From: an uncultured Lachnospiraceae bacterium
GTDB taxonomy: Bacteria; Bacillota; Clostridia; Lachnospirales; Lachnospiraceae
Length of the DNA stretch: 64,000 bases
Reading direction: 5' to 3'
Assembly (NCBI GenBank): GCA_900317585.1
Contig: ONHG01000013.1
Coordinates: forward strand, 1 to 64,000
Shown here one piece after another: positions 25,520-33,875 of this stretch. Position 1 is the first letter of the stretch, and each line of letters begins with the position of its first letter. The notes beneath the pieces are model-generated. The model searched no databases. It saw only the letters and a list, made by a program, of their open reading frames with translations, and was not told where the DNA came from. The translations under genes were made by a program, and so were the position numbers.

Positions 25520-26263
25520 ATGATTAGGCTATCCAGAAGAATGAAGGCAGTGGCATCAATGGTCACGGCCGGCTACACGCTGTGTGATGTGGGAACCGAC
25601 CATGGTTATGTGCCTATTGCCCTTGTGCAGGGGAATATAATACCGAAGGCAATTGCTGTTGATATAAATAAGGGACCGCTTGAGCGCGCCAATGAGCATA
25701 TAAGGGCAAACGGTCTGACAGAGCAGATTACCACAAGGCTTTCCAATGGGCTTGAAGCGATACACGACGGAGAGGTTGACTCTATTGTCATAGCAGGAAT
25801 GGGAGGAGAGCTTGTTATTCACATTTTAACCGCAGGGGAGACAGTGTGCAGGTCGGCAAAGGAGCTGATTCTGCAACCACAGTCGGAAGTGAGCAAAGTC
25901 CGTGAATATGTAAGGAACACAGGCTATAAGATAGTTGATGAGGATATGATTTTGGAGGACGGAAAATACTATCCGATGTTCAGATGTGTGCCGTGTGCGG
26001 ACAATTCCGCATGGGACAATATGGACGAGACGACGGTTACTGTATGCGATTTGTACGGACCGGTACTTATCAAAAACGGCAATCCGGTGCTTAGAAAGTT
26101 CCTTGTCAGGGAACATCACAAGCTGGCTGCCATCATGCAGCAGCTAAGGACACAGGAGATGAGTGATTCCATCATGGACAGAATCGAGCAGATAAACGAG
26201 ATGATGGCATACAATGAGGCAGCATATTCGACTATGGGGGCAATAAGAAATGCAGGAATATAG
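25520..26263 (+). CDS. trmK: tRNA (adenine22-N1)-methyltransferase
   Basis: 247 residues. A Rossmann methyltransferase with SAM motif DVGTDHGYVPIAL and the TrmK catalytic stretch IVIAGMGGELV, followed by LILQPQSEV. It methylates A22 of tRNA. It starts one base after the rpoD stop, the conserved Firmicutes arrangement. The C-terminal about 75 residues are helical, as in TrmK. Its last 14 bases overlap the next gene, so translation is probably coupled. Confidence 0.93.
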   Translation: MIRLSRRMKAVASMVTAGYTLCDVGTDHGYVPIALVQGNIIPKAIAVDINKGPLERANEHIRANGLTEQITTRLSNGLEAIHDGEVDSIVIAGMGGELVIHILTAGETVCRSAKELILQPQSEVSKVREYVRNTGYKIVDEDMILEDGKYYPMFRCVPCADNSAWDNMDETTVTVCDLYGPVLIKNGNPVLRKFLVREHHKLAAIMQQLRTQEMSDSIMDRIEQINEMMAYNEAAYSTMGAIRNAGI

Positions 26264-27992
26264 TGTGAAGGTGACCTTGCCGGATGGACAGGTCATGGCA
26301 GTGACAGCATCAGAAAGTGATACTTTAGAAGCCGTAGCAGACAGAGTCAAGGATTATTATGAGGATGACATAATCCTTGGAATTGTAAACGGCAGGCTTC
26401 GTGAACTGAATAAGCAAATAAAAAGTGACTGTGAGCTTAGCTTTGTGACGACAGCTGACAGGGATGGCAGGCGTACATACAGAAGAAGTGTTGTGCTGCT
26501 TTTGCAGAGGGCTATATACGATGTATATGGCAGCATGACACAGCTTCATGTGATGCATTCGCTCGGAGAAGGCTATTATTGTCAGCTTGAGAAAGCGGTA
26601 GAGTGTGCGGACAGTCAACAGGAAAAATATAATGAAGATACAGACTTACAAGGCAGCAGAGAAAACAGTGTGAAAAGCGTTACAGAGCATGATATCGACA
26701 GGATAGTATGCAGCATGTACTCATTTGTGGAAAAAGACCTCACGATTATCAAGCACAGTGCAAAAACACAGTATGCGGAGCAGCTTTTCAAGGAAAAAGG
26801 GCTGCATGATAAGGAGAGGTTATTGCACTACAGGAGAAGCTCCAGAGTCAATCTCTATGAGCTGGATGGTGTGGTGGATTATTTCTACGGATTTATGGCA
26901 CCTTCGACAGGCATGCTCAAATATTTTGATATAGTGCCGTATGAGAGTGGCTTTGTGCTTCTTTTTCCGGGTGCTCACAGCAGGAGTGTTGAGCCGCTTG
27001 TGACATCAAATAAGCTGTTTCACACGCTGGATGATTCCAGGGAATGGAGCAAGATGCTTGGAATAGGCACGATAGGCTCACTAAATGATGCGATTGCAGC
27101 AGGCAGGGGACAGGAAATCATGCTGCTTCAGGAGGCACTGATGGAGCAGAAGATAGGAAATCTTGCAGCGCAGATTGCTTCGGATGACAAAAAGAAATTT
27201 GTCATGATAGCAGGTCCTTCATCATCAGGCAAGACATCGTTTGCCAACAGACTGTCAATCCAGCTTATCGCAAAGGGCAGAAAGCCACATCCGTTAAGTC
27301 TGGATGACTACTATGTGGACAGGGAGTTTTGCCCGAAGAATCCGGACGGAAGCTATGATTTTGAGTGCCTTGAATCTATTGATGTAAAGCTGTTCAATGA
27401 GGATATGAACAGGCTTCTTAAAGGAGAGGCTGTTGATATGCCTTCCTTCAATTTCAAGACAGGAAAGAGAGAGTACCGCGGAAGAAAGCTGACGCTTGGC
27501 CCTGATGATATACTTGTTATTGAGGGTATTCACGGCCTAAATGACAGGCTTTCACAGCTTATCCCGCCTGAGCACAAGTTCAAAATCTATATCTCAGCGC
27601 TTACACAGCTCAATATTGACGAGCACAATCCTCTTTCCACCACAGATGAAAGACTGATACGCCGGATTGTGCGTGATGCGCGCACACGAGGTACCAATGC
27701 CATGGAGACCATCGCTATGTGGCCGTCTGTCAGAAAGGGTGAAAGGGAGAATATCTTTCCTTTCCAGGAACAGGCGGATGTGATGTTCAACTCTGCACTT
27801 GTGTATGAGCCTGCGGTACTCAAGGTGTATGCGGAGCCGTTGCTTTTTGGCATAGAAAGAGACTGCCCGGAGTATCTCGAGGCAAAGAGGCTGCTTAAGC
27901 TCTTAGACTACTTCCTTCCGATGCCGGCTGATGGCATACCAAACAATTCACTGCTTCGTGAGTTTGTAGGAGGAAGCTGCTTTAATGTTTAA
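26250..27992 (+). CDS. Nucleoside (uridine-like) kinase with N-terminal TGS-like domain
   Basis: 580 residues. The N-terminal about 70 residues are ubiquitin-like/TGS (VKVTLPDGQVMAVTA), followed by a ThrRS-like second domain containing HSLGEGYY. The C-terminal about 260 residues form a P-loop kinase of the uridine kinase/PRK type, Walker A GPSSSGKTSFANRL at about residue 320 and LDDYYVDRE. Such Clostridia and Spirochaete proteins are annotated nucleoside kinases. Substrate uridine/cytidine is inferred. It overlaps both trmK and the hydrolase, indicating one operon. Confidence 0.88.
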   Translation: MQEYSVKVTLPDGQVMAVTASESDTLEAVADRVKDYYEDDIILGIVNGRLRELNKQIKSDCELSFVTTADRDGRRTYRRSVVLLLQRAIYDVYGSMTQLHVMHSLGEGYYCQLEKAVECADSQQEKYNEDTDLQGSRENSVKSVTEHDIDRIVCSMYSFVEKDLTIIKHSAKTQYAEQLFKEKGLHDKERLLHYRRSSRVNLYELDGVVDYFYGFMAPSTGMLKYFDIVPYESGFVLLFPGAHSRSVEPLVTSNKLFHTLDDSREWSKMLGIGTIGSLNDAIAAGRGQEIMLLQEALMEQKIGNLAAQIASDDKKKFVMIAGPSSSGKTSFANRLSIQLIAKGRKPHPLSLDDYYVDREFCPKNPDGSYDFECLESIDVKLFNEDMNRLLKGEAVDMPSFNFKTGKREYRGRKLTLGPDDILVIEGIHGLNDRLSQLIPPEHKFKIYISALTQLNIDEHNPLSTTDERLIRRIVRDARTRGTNAMETIAMWPSVRKGERENIFPFQEQADVMFNSALVYEPAVLKVYAEPLLFGIERDCPEYLEAKRLLKLLDYFLPMPADGIPNNSLLREFVGGSCFNV

Positions 27993-28797
27993 AACTAAAA
28001 AATCACGCATTCCGGCTGTGTATAGAATGCTGCTTGTGGCAATTGCAGTCATGGCTATTGGCGGTATTGCCGTAAATTGTTATGTGGGAAATTATTATCG
28101 TGCAGATTCAATTGCGAAGGCTGCAATCGATTCAGACAGAGAGATTTCTGTTACCATAGAAAAGAAGGACAAGCGTATACAGGCCACCCAGTACGACTTA
28201 AAGCATAAGAATTATACGATAACCTTTGCACCGCAGGATAAGGAAAAAGCCACAAAGGCATTGATTTTTTATCCGGGAGGCAGGGTGCAGTATACGGCGT
28301 ATGCGCCGCTGATGCATGAGCTTGCAAAAAATAATTTCGTGTGCATACTTGTACATATGCCGGGCAACCTCGCAGTATTGGACCAGAATGCAGCGGACGG
28401 TATCATTGAAAAATACAAGGAAATATACCCATCCATACAGGAATGGTACATGGGAGGCCACTCCTTAGGCGGAGCCATGGCTGCAGAATATGTGTCAAAG
28501 CATGCAGATGAGTTTGATGGACTATATCTTTTTGCAGCATATTCTACCGCTGACCTGTCGGATTCAAATCTGAGGGTTTTTAGTGTGTATGGCTCAGAGG
28601 ATGGTGTGCTTGATATGGACAAATACCGCAAATACCGCTCAAACCTGCCGGAGGATACATATGAGTATGTCATTGATGGCGGGTGCCATTCTTATTTTGG
28701 AAGCTATGGTCTGCAAAAGGGAGACGGTACACCTTATGTGGCTTTCGAGGAGCAGATAGAGATGGCGGTAGACTTTATTACATACAACAGCAAGTGA
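27985..28797 (+). CDS. Membrane-anchored alpha/beta hydrolase
   Basis: 270 residues. One N-terminal membrane segment (about 13-32) anchors an extracytoplasmic alpha/beta hydrolase. The nucleophile elbow is GHSLGGAMA (Ser about 159), preceded by the oxyanion region FYPGGRVQY. The catalytic acid is probably Asp in YGSEDGVLD and the His in GGCHSYFG. The substrate is unknown. It starts inside the last 8 bases of the nucleoside kinase. The 3' end of the gene is partly duplicated downstream. Confidence 0.85.
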   Translation: MFKTKKSRIPAVYRMLLVAIAVMAIGGIAVNCYVGNYYRADSIAKAAIDSDREISVTIEKKDKRIQATQYDLKHKNYTITFAPQDKEKATKALIFYPGGRVQYTAYAPLMHELAKNNFVCILVHMPGNLAVLDQNAADGIIEKYKEIYPSIQEWYMGGHSLGGAMAAEYVSKHADEFDGLYLFAAYSTADLSDSNLRVFSVYGSEDGVLDMDKYRKYRSNLPEDTYEYVIDGGCHSYFGSYGLQKGDGTPYVAFEEQIEMAVDFITYNSK

Positions 28798-28849
28798 TAG
28801 TTACCAGTATAATATATTACATTACATACAACAGCAAATGATAGTTACC
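28777..28849 (+). repeat. Tandem duplication of the hydrolase 3' end
   Basis: ATTACATACAACAGCAAGTG... (28777-28805) recurs at 28821-28849 with one mismatch, 44 bases apart. The first copy holds the last codons and stop of the hydrolase; the second is untranslated. Confidence 0.85.
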
Positions 28850-28860
28850 GGGAAATAACA

Positions 28861-28893
28861 AAATGCAACTGAGATATCTCAGTTGCATTTTTA
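28861..28893. terminator. Bidirectional terminator between hydrolase and rnpB
   Basis: A perfect 30-base palindrome, arms AAATGCAACTGAGAT / ATCTCAGTTGCATTT, followed by TTT on the + strand and TTTG on the minus strand. It ends the rpoD operon and the convergent rnpB transcript. Confidence 0.85.
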
Positions 28894-28965
28894 ATGGTGC
28901 ACCTTGCGGCGCACGTTACCAATAAGTTATTTTACGAAACGCCAATAGGCTTTAGATTATTAAAA

Positions 28966-29304
28966 TACGCAGGACGATAAGCCGGGTTATGTCGTTGAGT
29001 GATCATCTATCTAGGACGCCTGTTGCCAGACGCCTCAAGCGACCTACCTAAAGCTGGCGGGCCACGTCAAAGCTTTGTTTCGGTCTTGCTTCGGATGGGG
29101 TTTACATGTGCCCTCCCTGTTACCAGTGAGGCGGTAGTCTCTTACACTGCCATTCCACCCTTACCACAAAAGTGGCGGTATATTTCTGTTGCACTGTCCT
29201 TAGAGTTTCCTCCACCGGCCGTTAACCGGCATCCTGCCCTATGAAGCCCGGACTTTCCTCACCTGCGGTCTTTCGACACCTGCAGCCGCGATCACCTGTC
29301 CTGC
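28966..29304 (-). ncRNA. rnpB: RNase P RNA component
   Basis: Read on the minus strand, the sequence begins GCAGGACAGGTGATCGCGGC, contains GAGGAAAGTCCGGGCTTCAT (the universally conserved core), GGTGGAGGAAACTC, ACAGAAATATACCGCC and ends with AACCCGGCTTATCGTCCTGC. The 5' and 3' ends pair (GCAGGAC/GTCCTGC) as helix P1. It matures tRNA 5' ends. About 339 bases. Ends are approximate. The rest of the 28798-29530 gap holds the tandem repeat and terminator on one side and nothing I can assign in 29310-29520. Confidence 0.97.
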
Positions 29305-29530
29305 ATATTTATTTAATATACCAAGCATTTTTCCAAAAATCAAGCCCTTTTACCAACTTTAATAAACGAAATATAAAATGTTTCTTAAAAGACGATAGGT
29401 CTATTGACGGTTTTTATCTTCAATATTATCTTAATAATGTAAAGAGCGATTTAAAACCTCAAATTCATAGCGTGGACACTGTATGAGGTAAGAATTTGGC
29501 TATAATGAAAATATAGGGCGAGGCGGTAAT

Positions 29531-29926
29531 ATGAGAGAAAAATTTATCAGATTTATGAATGGAAGAAACGGGATGGACGAGCTTGCAAGGGCTGAGTCAT
29601 GGGTAGTAATGATATTACTTGTGGTTTCAATATTTACAAGGTCGGCGATACTTGATATACTGGCTATAGGACTGATGATACATATGTATTTTCGTGTATT
29701 TTCAAGGAATGTAAACAAGCGCTATGCAGAGAATCAGAAGTTTTTAAATGCCAGGTATGAGTGGACCGTAAAGGCAGAGCGCAGGAAAAAGCGCTTTGCA
29801 CAGAGGAAGCAGTACAAGTTCTTCAAGTGTCCTATGTGCAAGCAGGAGGTCAGGGTGCCAAGAGGACATGGCAAGATCTGTATAACCTGTCCGAAGTGCC
29901 GGGAGCAGTTCGTGAGACGCAGCTAG
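29531..29926 (+). CDS. Small membrane protein with C-terminal zinc ribbon
   Basis: 131 residues. Two closely spaced hydrophobic segments (about 24-38 and 42-56) are followed by a basic linker (KAERRKKRFAQRKQYK) and a zinc ribbon with CPMC and CPKC pairs (about 98-124). ATG lies about 6 bases after GGCGGTAA. It stands upstream of the DUF5685 and DnaJ genes, an association I remember from Lachnospiraceae. Function unknown; the ribbon may bind a partner protein or nucleic acid at the membrane. Confidence 0.75.
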   Translation: MREKFIRFMNGRNGMDELARAESWVVMILLVVSIFTRSAILDILAIGLMIHMYFRVFSRNVNKRYAENQKFLNARYEWTVKAERRKKRFAQRKQYKFFKCPMCKQEVRVPRGHGKICITCPKCREQFVRRS

Positions 29927-30050
29927 CTACGCTGAGGCTTTTTGGATTGTACTATCGAGAAAACGGGCAAGTATTTGGTCCAGTTATTTAAGAAACGCTA
30001 TACTAGTATGTCAATATATATACCTGTACATAAGAGCATGGAGAAGAGAA

Positions 30051-30902
30051 ATGTTTGGATATATAACTGTCAATAAGGACACCTTGTCCGAGGAAAATAA
30101 AAAAATATATCAAAGCTATTATTGCGGGCTGTGCCAGACAATGAAGTCGCAGTATGGCAGGCGTGCACAGATGGCACTAAACTATGACATGACTTTTCTC
30201 ATAGTGCTTCTGACAGGCTTGTATGAGCCGGATAGTGTGACGCGGGATGGATTTGTATGCAGCGTGCACCCTACGAAGAAGCGTACACTTCGCACCAATG
30301 AGATTACAGAGTATGCTGCAGCTATGAACATACTGCTTGCATACTACAATCTGATAGATGACTGGAAGGACGATAAAAGCCTGACGAAGAAGACGTACGC
30401 AGAGATGCTGAAAAAGGACTTTGAGAAGGCAAAAAAAGGCTATCCGATACAGGCTAAAGCGATAGAGGACTACATTGCAAGGCTTGCAGAGTGCGAGAAG
30501 TGCAATGATACCAATATTGATGCAGTTGCAGGGTTGACAGGAGAGATGCTCGGCATACTTTTTGCGTGGAAGCAGGATGAGTGGCAGAAGGATTTGAAGG
30601 AATTTGGCTGCTATATGGGCAAATTTATTTATATAATGGATGCGTATGAGGACATAGGGGATGATGTGAAAAAGAAGTCATATAATCCACTTATACAGCT
30701 CATGCATTGCTGCAATAATGATCAGGAAAAATTTGACAAATCCTGTCGGCTTATGATGACATCTATGCTTTCAGAGGCAGCAAAAATATTTGAGAGGTTG
30801 CCAATTCTCTTACATGCGGATATAATCAGAAATGTTCTATACTCCGGTGTGTGGAGCAAGTATGAGTATATTCAGATGAAGAAAAGGAAGAAACATAAAT
30901 GA
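30051..30902 (+). CDS. DUF5685 family protein with two Asp-rich motifs
   Basis: 283 residues, predicted all-helical and soluble. The N-terminus [15 protein letters not shown]...[10 protein letters not shown] is the DUF5685 signature. Two aspartate-rich helices, [11 protein letters not shown] (about residue 102-112) and [19 protein letters not shown] (about 199-217), resemble the metal-binding motifs of squalene/phytoene-type isoprenoid synthases. That resemblance is by eye only. Its stop overlaps the DnaJ start (ATGA), so the two are translationally coupled. No function is established. Confidence 0.8.
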   Translation: MFGYITVNKDTLSEENKKIYQSYYCGLCQTMKSQYGRRAQMALNYDMTFLIVLLTGLYEPDSVTRDGFVCSVHPTKKRTLRTNEITEYAAAMNILLAYYNLIDDWKDDKSLTKKTYAEMLKKDFEKAKKGYPIQAKAIEDYIARLAECEKCNDTNIDAVAGLTGEMLGILFAWKQDEWQKDLKEFGCYMGKFIYIMDAYEDIGDDVKKKSYNPLIQLMHCCNNDQEKFDKSCRLMMTSMLSEAAKIFERLPILLHADIIRNVLYSGVWSKYEYIQMKKRKKHK

Positions 30903-31603
30903 TAGATCCATATCAGGTGCTCGGTGTCAGCCGCAGTGCAAGTGACGATGAAATAAAAAAGGCCTACAGGAAATTAAGCAGAAAATATCATCCTGATGCC
31001 AATATCAACAATCCTAACAAGGATCAGGCTGAGGAGAAGTTTAAGCAGGTGCAGCAGGCATATGACCAGATAATGAAAGAAAAGCAGTCCGGTGCTGCCG
31101 GAGCCGGTGGATATGGCAGTGCGGGAAGCAGCAACTCATACGGCGGCAGCTCCTATGGTGGAGCATATGGTAGTGGACCGGGAGCAGGTGGACCGTTTGG
31201 TGGTTTCTATGGCCGCTATACCTACAATAATGCAGGCAGCAGTGCACAGGATGACAATCCAAAGGTGCGTGCAGCAGGCAATTTCATCAGCAACGGCTAC
31301 TACAATGAGGCACTGAAGGTGCTTGAGGAGGTACCTTTTGCTGAGAGACGCGGAAGGTGGTACTACTACAGTGCTGTCGCAAACCAAAAGCTCGGCAACA
31401 CAGCGACTGCCATAGAACACATACAGCGAGCAGTGTCGCTTGAGCCAAACAACATGCAGTACCGCCAGTTTATGCAGATAATTGAAAATGGTGGCTCGTG
31501 GTATTCGGATATGGGAGACATATACGGACGCCCTAGTGGCAGGGGCAGCGAGTGCTGCAGTCTGCTAGCCACATTCTTTTGCTGGCAGATGTTCTGCTGC
31601 TAG
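30899..31603 (+). CDS. DnaJ-domain protein with TPR-like repeats and Cys-rich tail
   Basis: 234 residues. An N-terminal J domain ([23 protein letters not shown] present in YHPDAN) should stimulate a DnaK partner. A Gly/Ser/Tyr-rich linker (about 65-110) follows, then two TPR-like helical pairs (about 120-190). The C-terminus is unusual: [18 protein letters not shown], six cysteines in the last 18 residues and a terminal Cys-Cys. The zinc-finger and substrate domains of classical DnaJ are absent. Coupled to DUF5685 by a 4-base overlap. Confidence 0.85.
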   Translation: MIDPYQVLGVSRSASDDEIKKAYRKLSRKYHPDANINNPNKDQAEEKFKQVQQAYDQIMKEKQSGAAGAGGYGSAGSSNSYGGSSYGGAYGSGPGAGGPFGGFYGRYTYNNAGSSAQDDNPKVRAAGNFISNGYYNEALKVLEEVPFAERRGRWYYYSAVANQKLGNTATAIEHIQRAVSLEPNNMQYRQFMQIIENGGSWYSDMGDIYGRPSGRGSECCSLLATFFCWQMFCC

Positions 31604-31700
31604 ATGTCAAGCTTTTCTGATGTTACAGATGGAAATTCGTGCAAGTTATTGGGCTGGTTATTTGCAGAATGATGGACTGGTATATTAATCTGTGAATTAT

Positions 31701-31797
31701 TCTGAATAGTTACCTGAAAAATAAAAGGGGATGTGAAAAAACTCGATTGAGTTTTTTCACATCCCCTTTTATTTATGGACATAAGTAACTATTCAGA
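31701..31797. terminator. Bidirectional terminator within a longer palindrome
   Basis: Stem arms of about 26 bp (AAATAAAAGGGGATGTG... with its complement, loop GATT) carry T-rich tails on both strands. The hairpin is itself enclosed by TCTGAATAGTTAC (31701-31713) and its inverted copy GTAACTATTCAGA (31785-31797). It separates the convergent DnaJ and PH-like genes. Confidence 0.9.
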
Positions 31798-31841
31798 TCC
31801 ACATATATATGAGCAAAATCAGCTGCGCAGCAACGGCTGTA

Positions 31842-32303
31842 TTATTCCATAGAATCCGCAATACCATCATGATCCAAATCTGCCATGTCTGCTCCGTGCG
31901 CACCGATATCCACAGTGTTTAAGGTGCGTCTTTTAAGTCTTGCGGCCTCAGACTGCTTGAGCAGATAGCTCTTTATCTCGCGTGAGTGCTTTATGTGAAC
32001 GAGCTTAAGCTCAGGGTTTGTGACGTCGCCTGTGTAGCAGACTATGGTGCCGAGCTTAAAAATGCGCTCCATCAGTGATGTGGTGAGCTTTACATCAGCT
32101 ACCTTATACATGTAGCAGTCATCCTCTGTGGTGCTTAAGAGTCCGGACTCTACAGTGATAAAGGACGGTGTGACGGTATATTTTGTGAAAGTCCACGGCA
32201 GACCGAGAAACAGCAGTCTCTTTCTCTCCTTAAAGATTACGGCATCGTCATCATCGATTGCGCCGGCTGTGGTGTTTTTGATTTGTGATTCATTTACAGA
32301 CAT
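31842..32303 (-). CDS. PH-like domain protein with Ca-binding-type tail
   Basis: 153 residues from ATG 32303 (AAGGAGAA upstream). The middle has the bacterial PH (bPH2/DUF304) pattern: KYTVTPSFITVESGLLSTTE, YKVADVKLTTSLMERIFKLGT, then a strand and a final helix. No membrane segment. The C-terminus DLDHDGIADSME resembles a DxDxDG calcium-binding loop as in thrombospondin-3 or EF-hand-like repeats. Function unknown. It is divergent from pyrB. Confidence 0.7.
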   Translation of the reverse strand: MSVNESQIKNTTAGAIDDDDAVIFKERKRLLFLGLPWTFTKYTVTPSFITVESGLLSTTEDDCYMYKVADVKLTTSLMERIFKLGTIVCYTGDVTNPELKLVHIKHSREIKSYLLKQSEAARLKRRTLNTVDIGAHGADMADLDHDGIADSME

Positions 32304-32503
32304 ATTATTCTCCTTTTTGATGTTGAAATTGTTGTAATTGTATGAAAACTTCAATACAATTGCTAAGCGTTCAGAACAGTTATATTCTGTCATATATTCT
32401 ACAACAAAAAAGTGTAAAAGCCAACTTGAATATTGCGCTAAGTTATTATATGATAGAAAAAATGTAATAAAAATTGTTACGCGAAAAAGAATGGAGGCAA
32501 ATT

Positions 32504-33424
32504 ATGCGTCACTTAATGAGTCCGTTGGATTTTTCTGTAGAAGAGTTGGACAAGCTTCTGGATCTTGCAAATGATATAGAGGCTCATCCTGAGAAATATG
32601 CACACAAGTGTGATGGAAAGAAGCTTGCAACCTGTTTTTATGAGCCAAGCACGAGAACCAGGCTTAGCTTTGAGGCTGCCATGCTTAATTTGGGAGGCTC
32701 GGTGTTAGGTTTCCACAGTGCTGATTCGTCATCTGCGGCAAAGGGCGAGAGCGTTTCAGATACTATCAGGGTTATTTCCTGCTATGCGGATATCTGTGCA
32801 ATGCGTCATCCTAAGGAGGGTGCACCGCTTGTGGCTTCAGAGAAATCGCGTATCCCTGTAATCAATGCAGGCGATGGAGGTCATCAGCATCCTACCCAGA
32901 CACTTGCTGATCTCCTTACAATCCGTTCCATCAAGGGCAGATTGAATAATATCACAATCGGCTTTTGCGGAGATTTAAAGTTTGGACGTACAGTGCATTC
33001 ACTGATCAATGCACTCATCAGATATGACAATGTGAGGATTGTGCTTATCTCGCCTGAGGAGCTTAAGGTGCCTGACTATGTGCGCGATGATGTGCTTCGT
33101 GCCAACAATATCGAGTTCAAGGAGGTAGAAAAGCTCGAGGATGCCATGGGAGAGCTTGATGTGCTCTACATGACACGTGTCCAGAAGGAGCGTTTCTTCA
33201 ATGAGGAGGACTATGTGCGTCTGAAGGATTTCTACATTCTGACAAAGGAGAAGATGGAGCTTGCAAAGGATGATATGATTGTACTTCATCCGCTCCCACG
33301 TGTGAATGAGATTTCTGTTGATGTGGATGATGACCCGAGAGCATGCTATTTCAGGCAGGCACAGTATGCGGTTTACGTGCGTATGGCGCTTATTCTGACA
33401 TTGCTTGGACTGGCTGAGGACTAA
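32504..33424 (+). CDS. pyrB: Aspartate carbamoyltransferase, catalytic subunit
   Basis: 306 residues from ATG 32504 (ATGGAGGC upstream). The carbamoyl-phosphate loop [16 protein letters not shown], the HPTQ motif in [13 protein letters not shown] and the aspartate loop HPLPRVNEI are all present. It makes carbamoyl-aspartate, the first committed step of pyrimidine synthesis. pyrI follows 11 bases later, so the enzyme is the regulated E. coli-like dodecamer type rather than the Bacillus PyrB trimer. No PyrR-type attenuator was noticed upstream. Confidence 0.97.
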   Translation: MRHLMSPLDFSVEELDKLLDLANDIEAHPEKYAHKCDGKKLATCFYEPSTRTRLSFEAAMLNLGGSVLGFHSADSSSAAKGESVSDTIRVISCYADICAMRHPKEGAPLVASEKSRIPVINAGDGGHQHPTQTLADLLTIRSIKGRLNNITIGFCGDLKFGRTVHSLINALIRYDNVRIVLISPEELKVPDYVRDDVLRANNIEFKEVEKLEDAMGELDVLYMTRVQKERFFNEEDYVRLKDFYILTKEKMELAKDDMIVLHPLPRVNEISVDVDDDPRACYFRQAQYAVYVRMALILTLLGLAED

Positions 33425-33435
33425 AGGAGGATAAT

Positions 33436-33867
33436 ATGCTGAATATTAGTGGAATACATGAGGGCTTTGTGCTCGATCATATCAAGGCAGGTATGAGTCT
33501 TCAGATTTACAGGGATTTAAAGCTTGACAAGCTCGACTGCACAGTTGCAATCATAAAGAATGCAAAGAGCAGCAAGATGGGCAAGAAGGATATCATCAAG
33601 GTAGAGTGTCCGATAGAGTCGTTAGACCTCGATATCCTTGGATTTATCGACCACAATATCACTGTAAATGTGATAAAGGGTGACAAGATTGTGGACAAGA
33701 TGGAGCTTAAGCTGCCTCATCAGGTGAAAAATGTCATCAAGTGCAAAAACCCAAGATGCATCACTTCAATTGAGCAGGAGCTTGACCAGATTTTCGTGCT
33801 TTCCGATGAGAAAAACGAAATCTACCGCTGCAAGTACTGCGAGGAGAAATACGAAGGAGTTAAATAG
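33436..33867 (+). CDS. pyrI: Aspartate carbamoyltransferase, regulatory subunit
   Basis: 143 residues. An N-terminal allosteric domain (GFVLDHIKAG, LGFIDHNITVNVI) that binds CTP/ATP is followed by a four-cysteine zinc domain (CKNPRC ... CKYC) that contacts PyrB. The ATG follows AGGAGG. It is translationally linked to pyrB. Full length for the family. Confidence 0.96.
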   Translation: MLNISGIHEGFVLDHIKAGMSLQIYRDLKLDKLDCTVAIIKNAKSSKMGKKDIIKVECPIESLDLDILGFIDHNITVNVIKGDKIVDKMELKLPHQVKNVIKCKNPRCITSIEQELDQIFVLSDEKNEIYRCKYCEEKYEGVK

Positions 33868-33875
33868 TATCAGTT

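Noticed and set aside
28999-29486. Open frames on the + strand over rnpB
   Set aside because: They lie across the conserved RNase P RNA and have no initiation signals.
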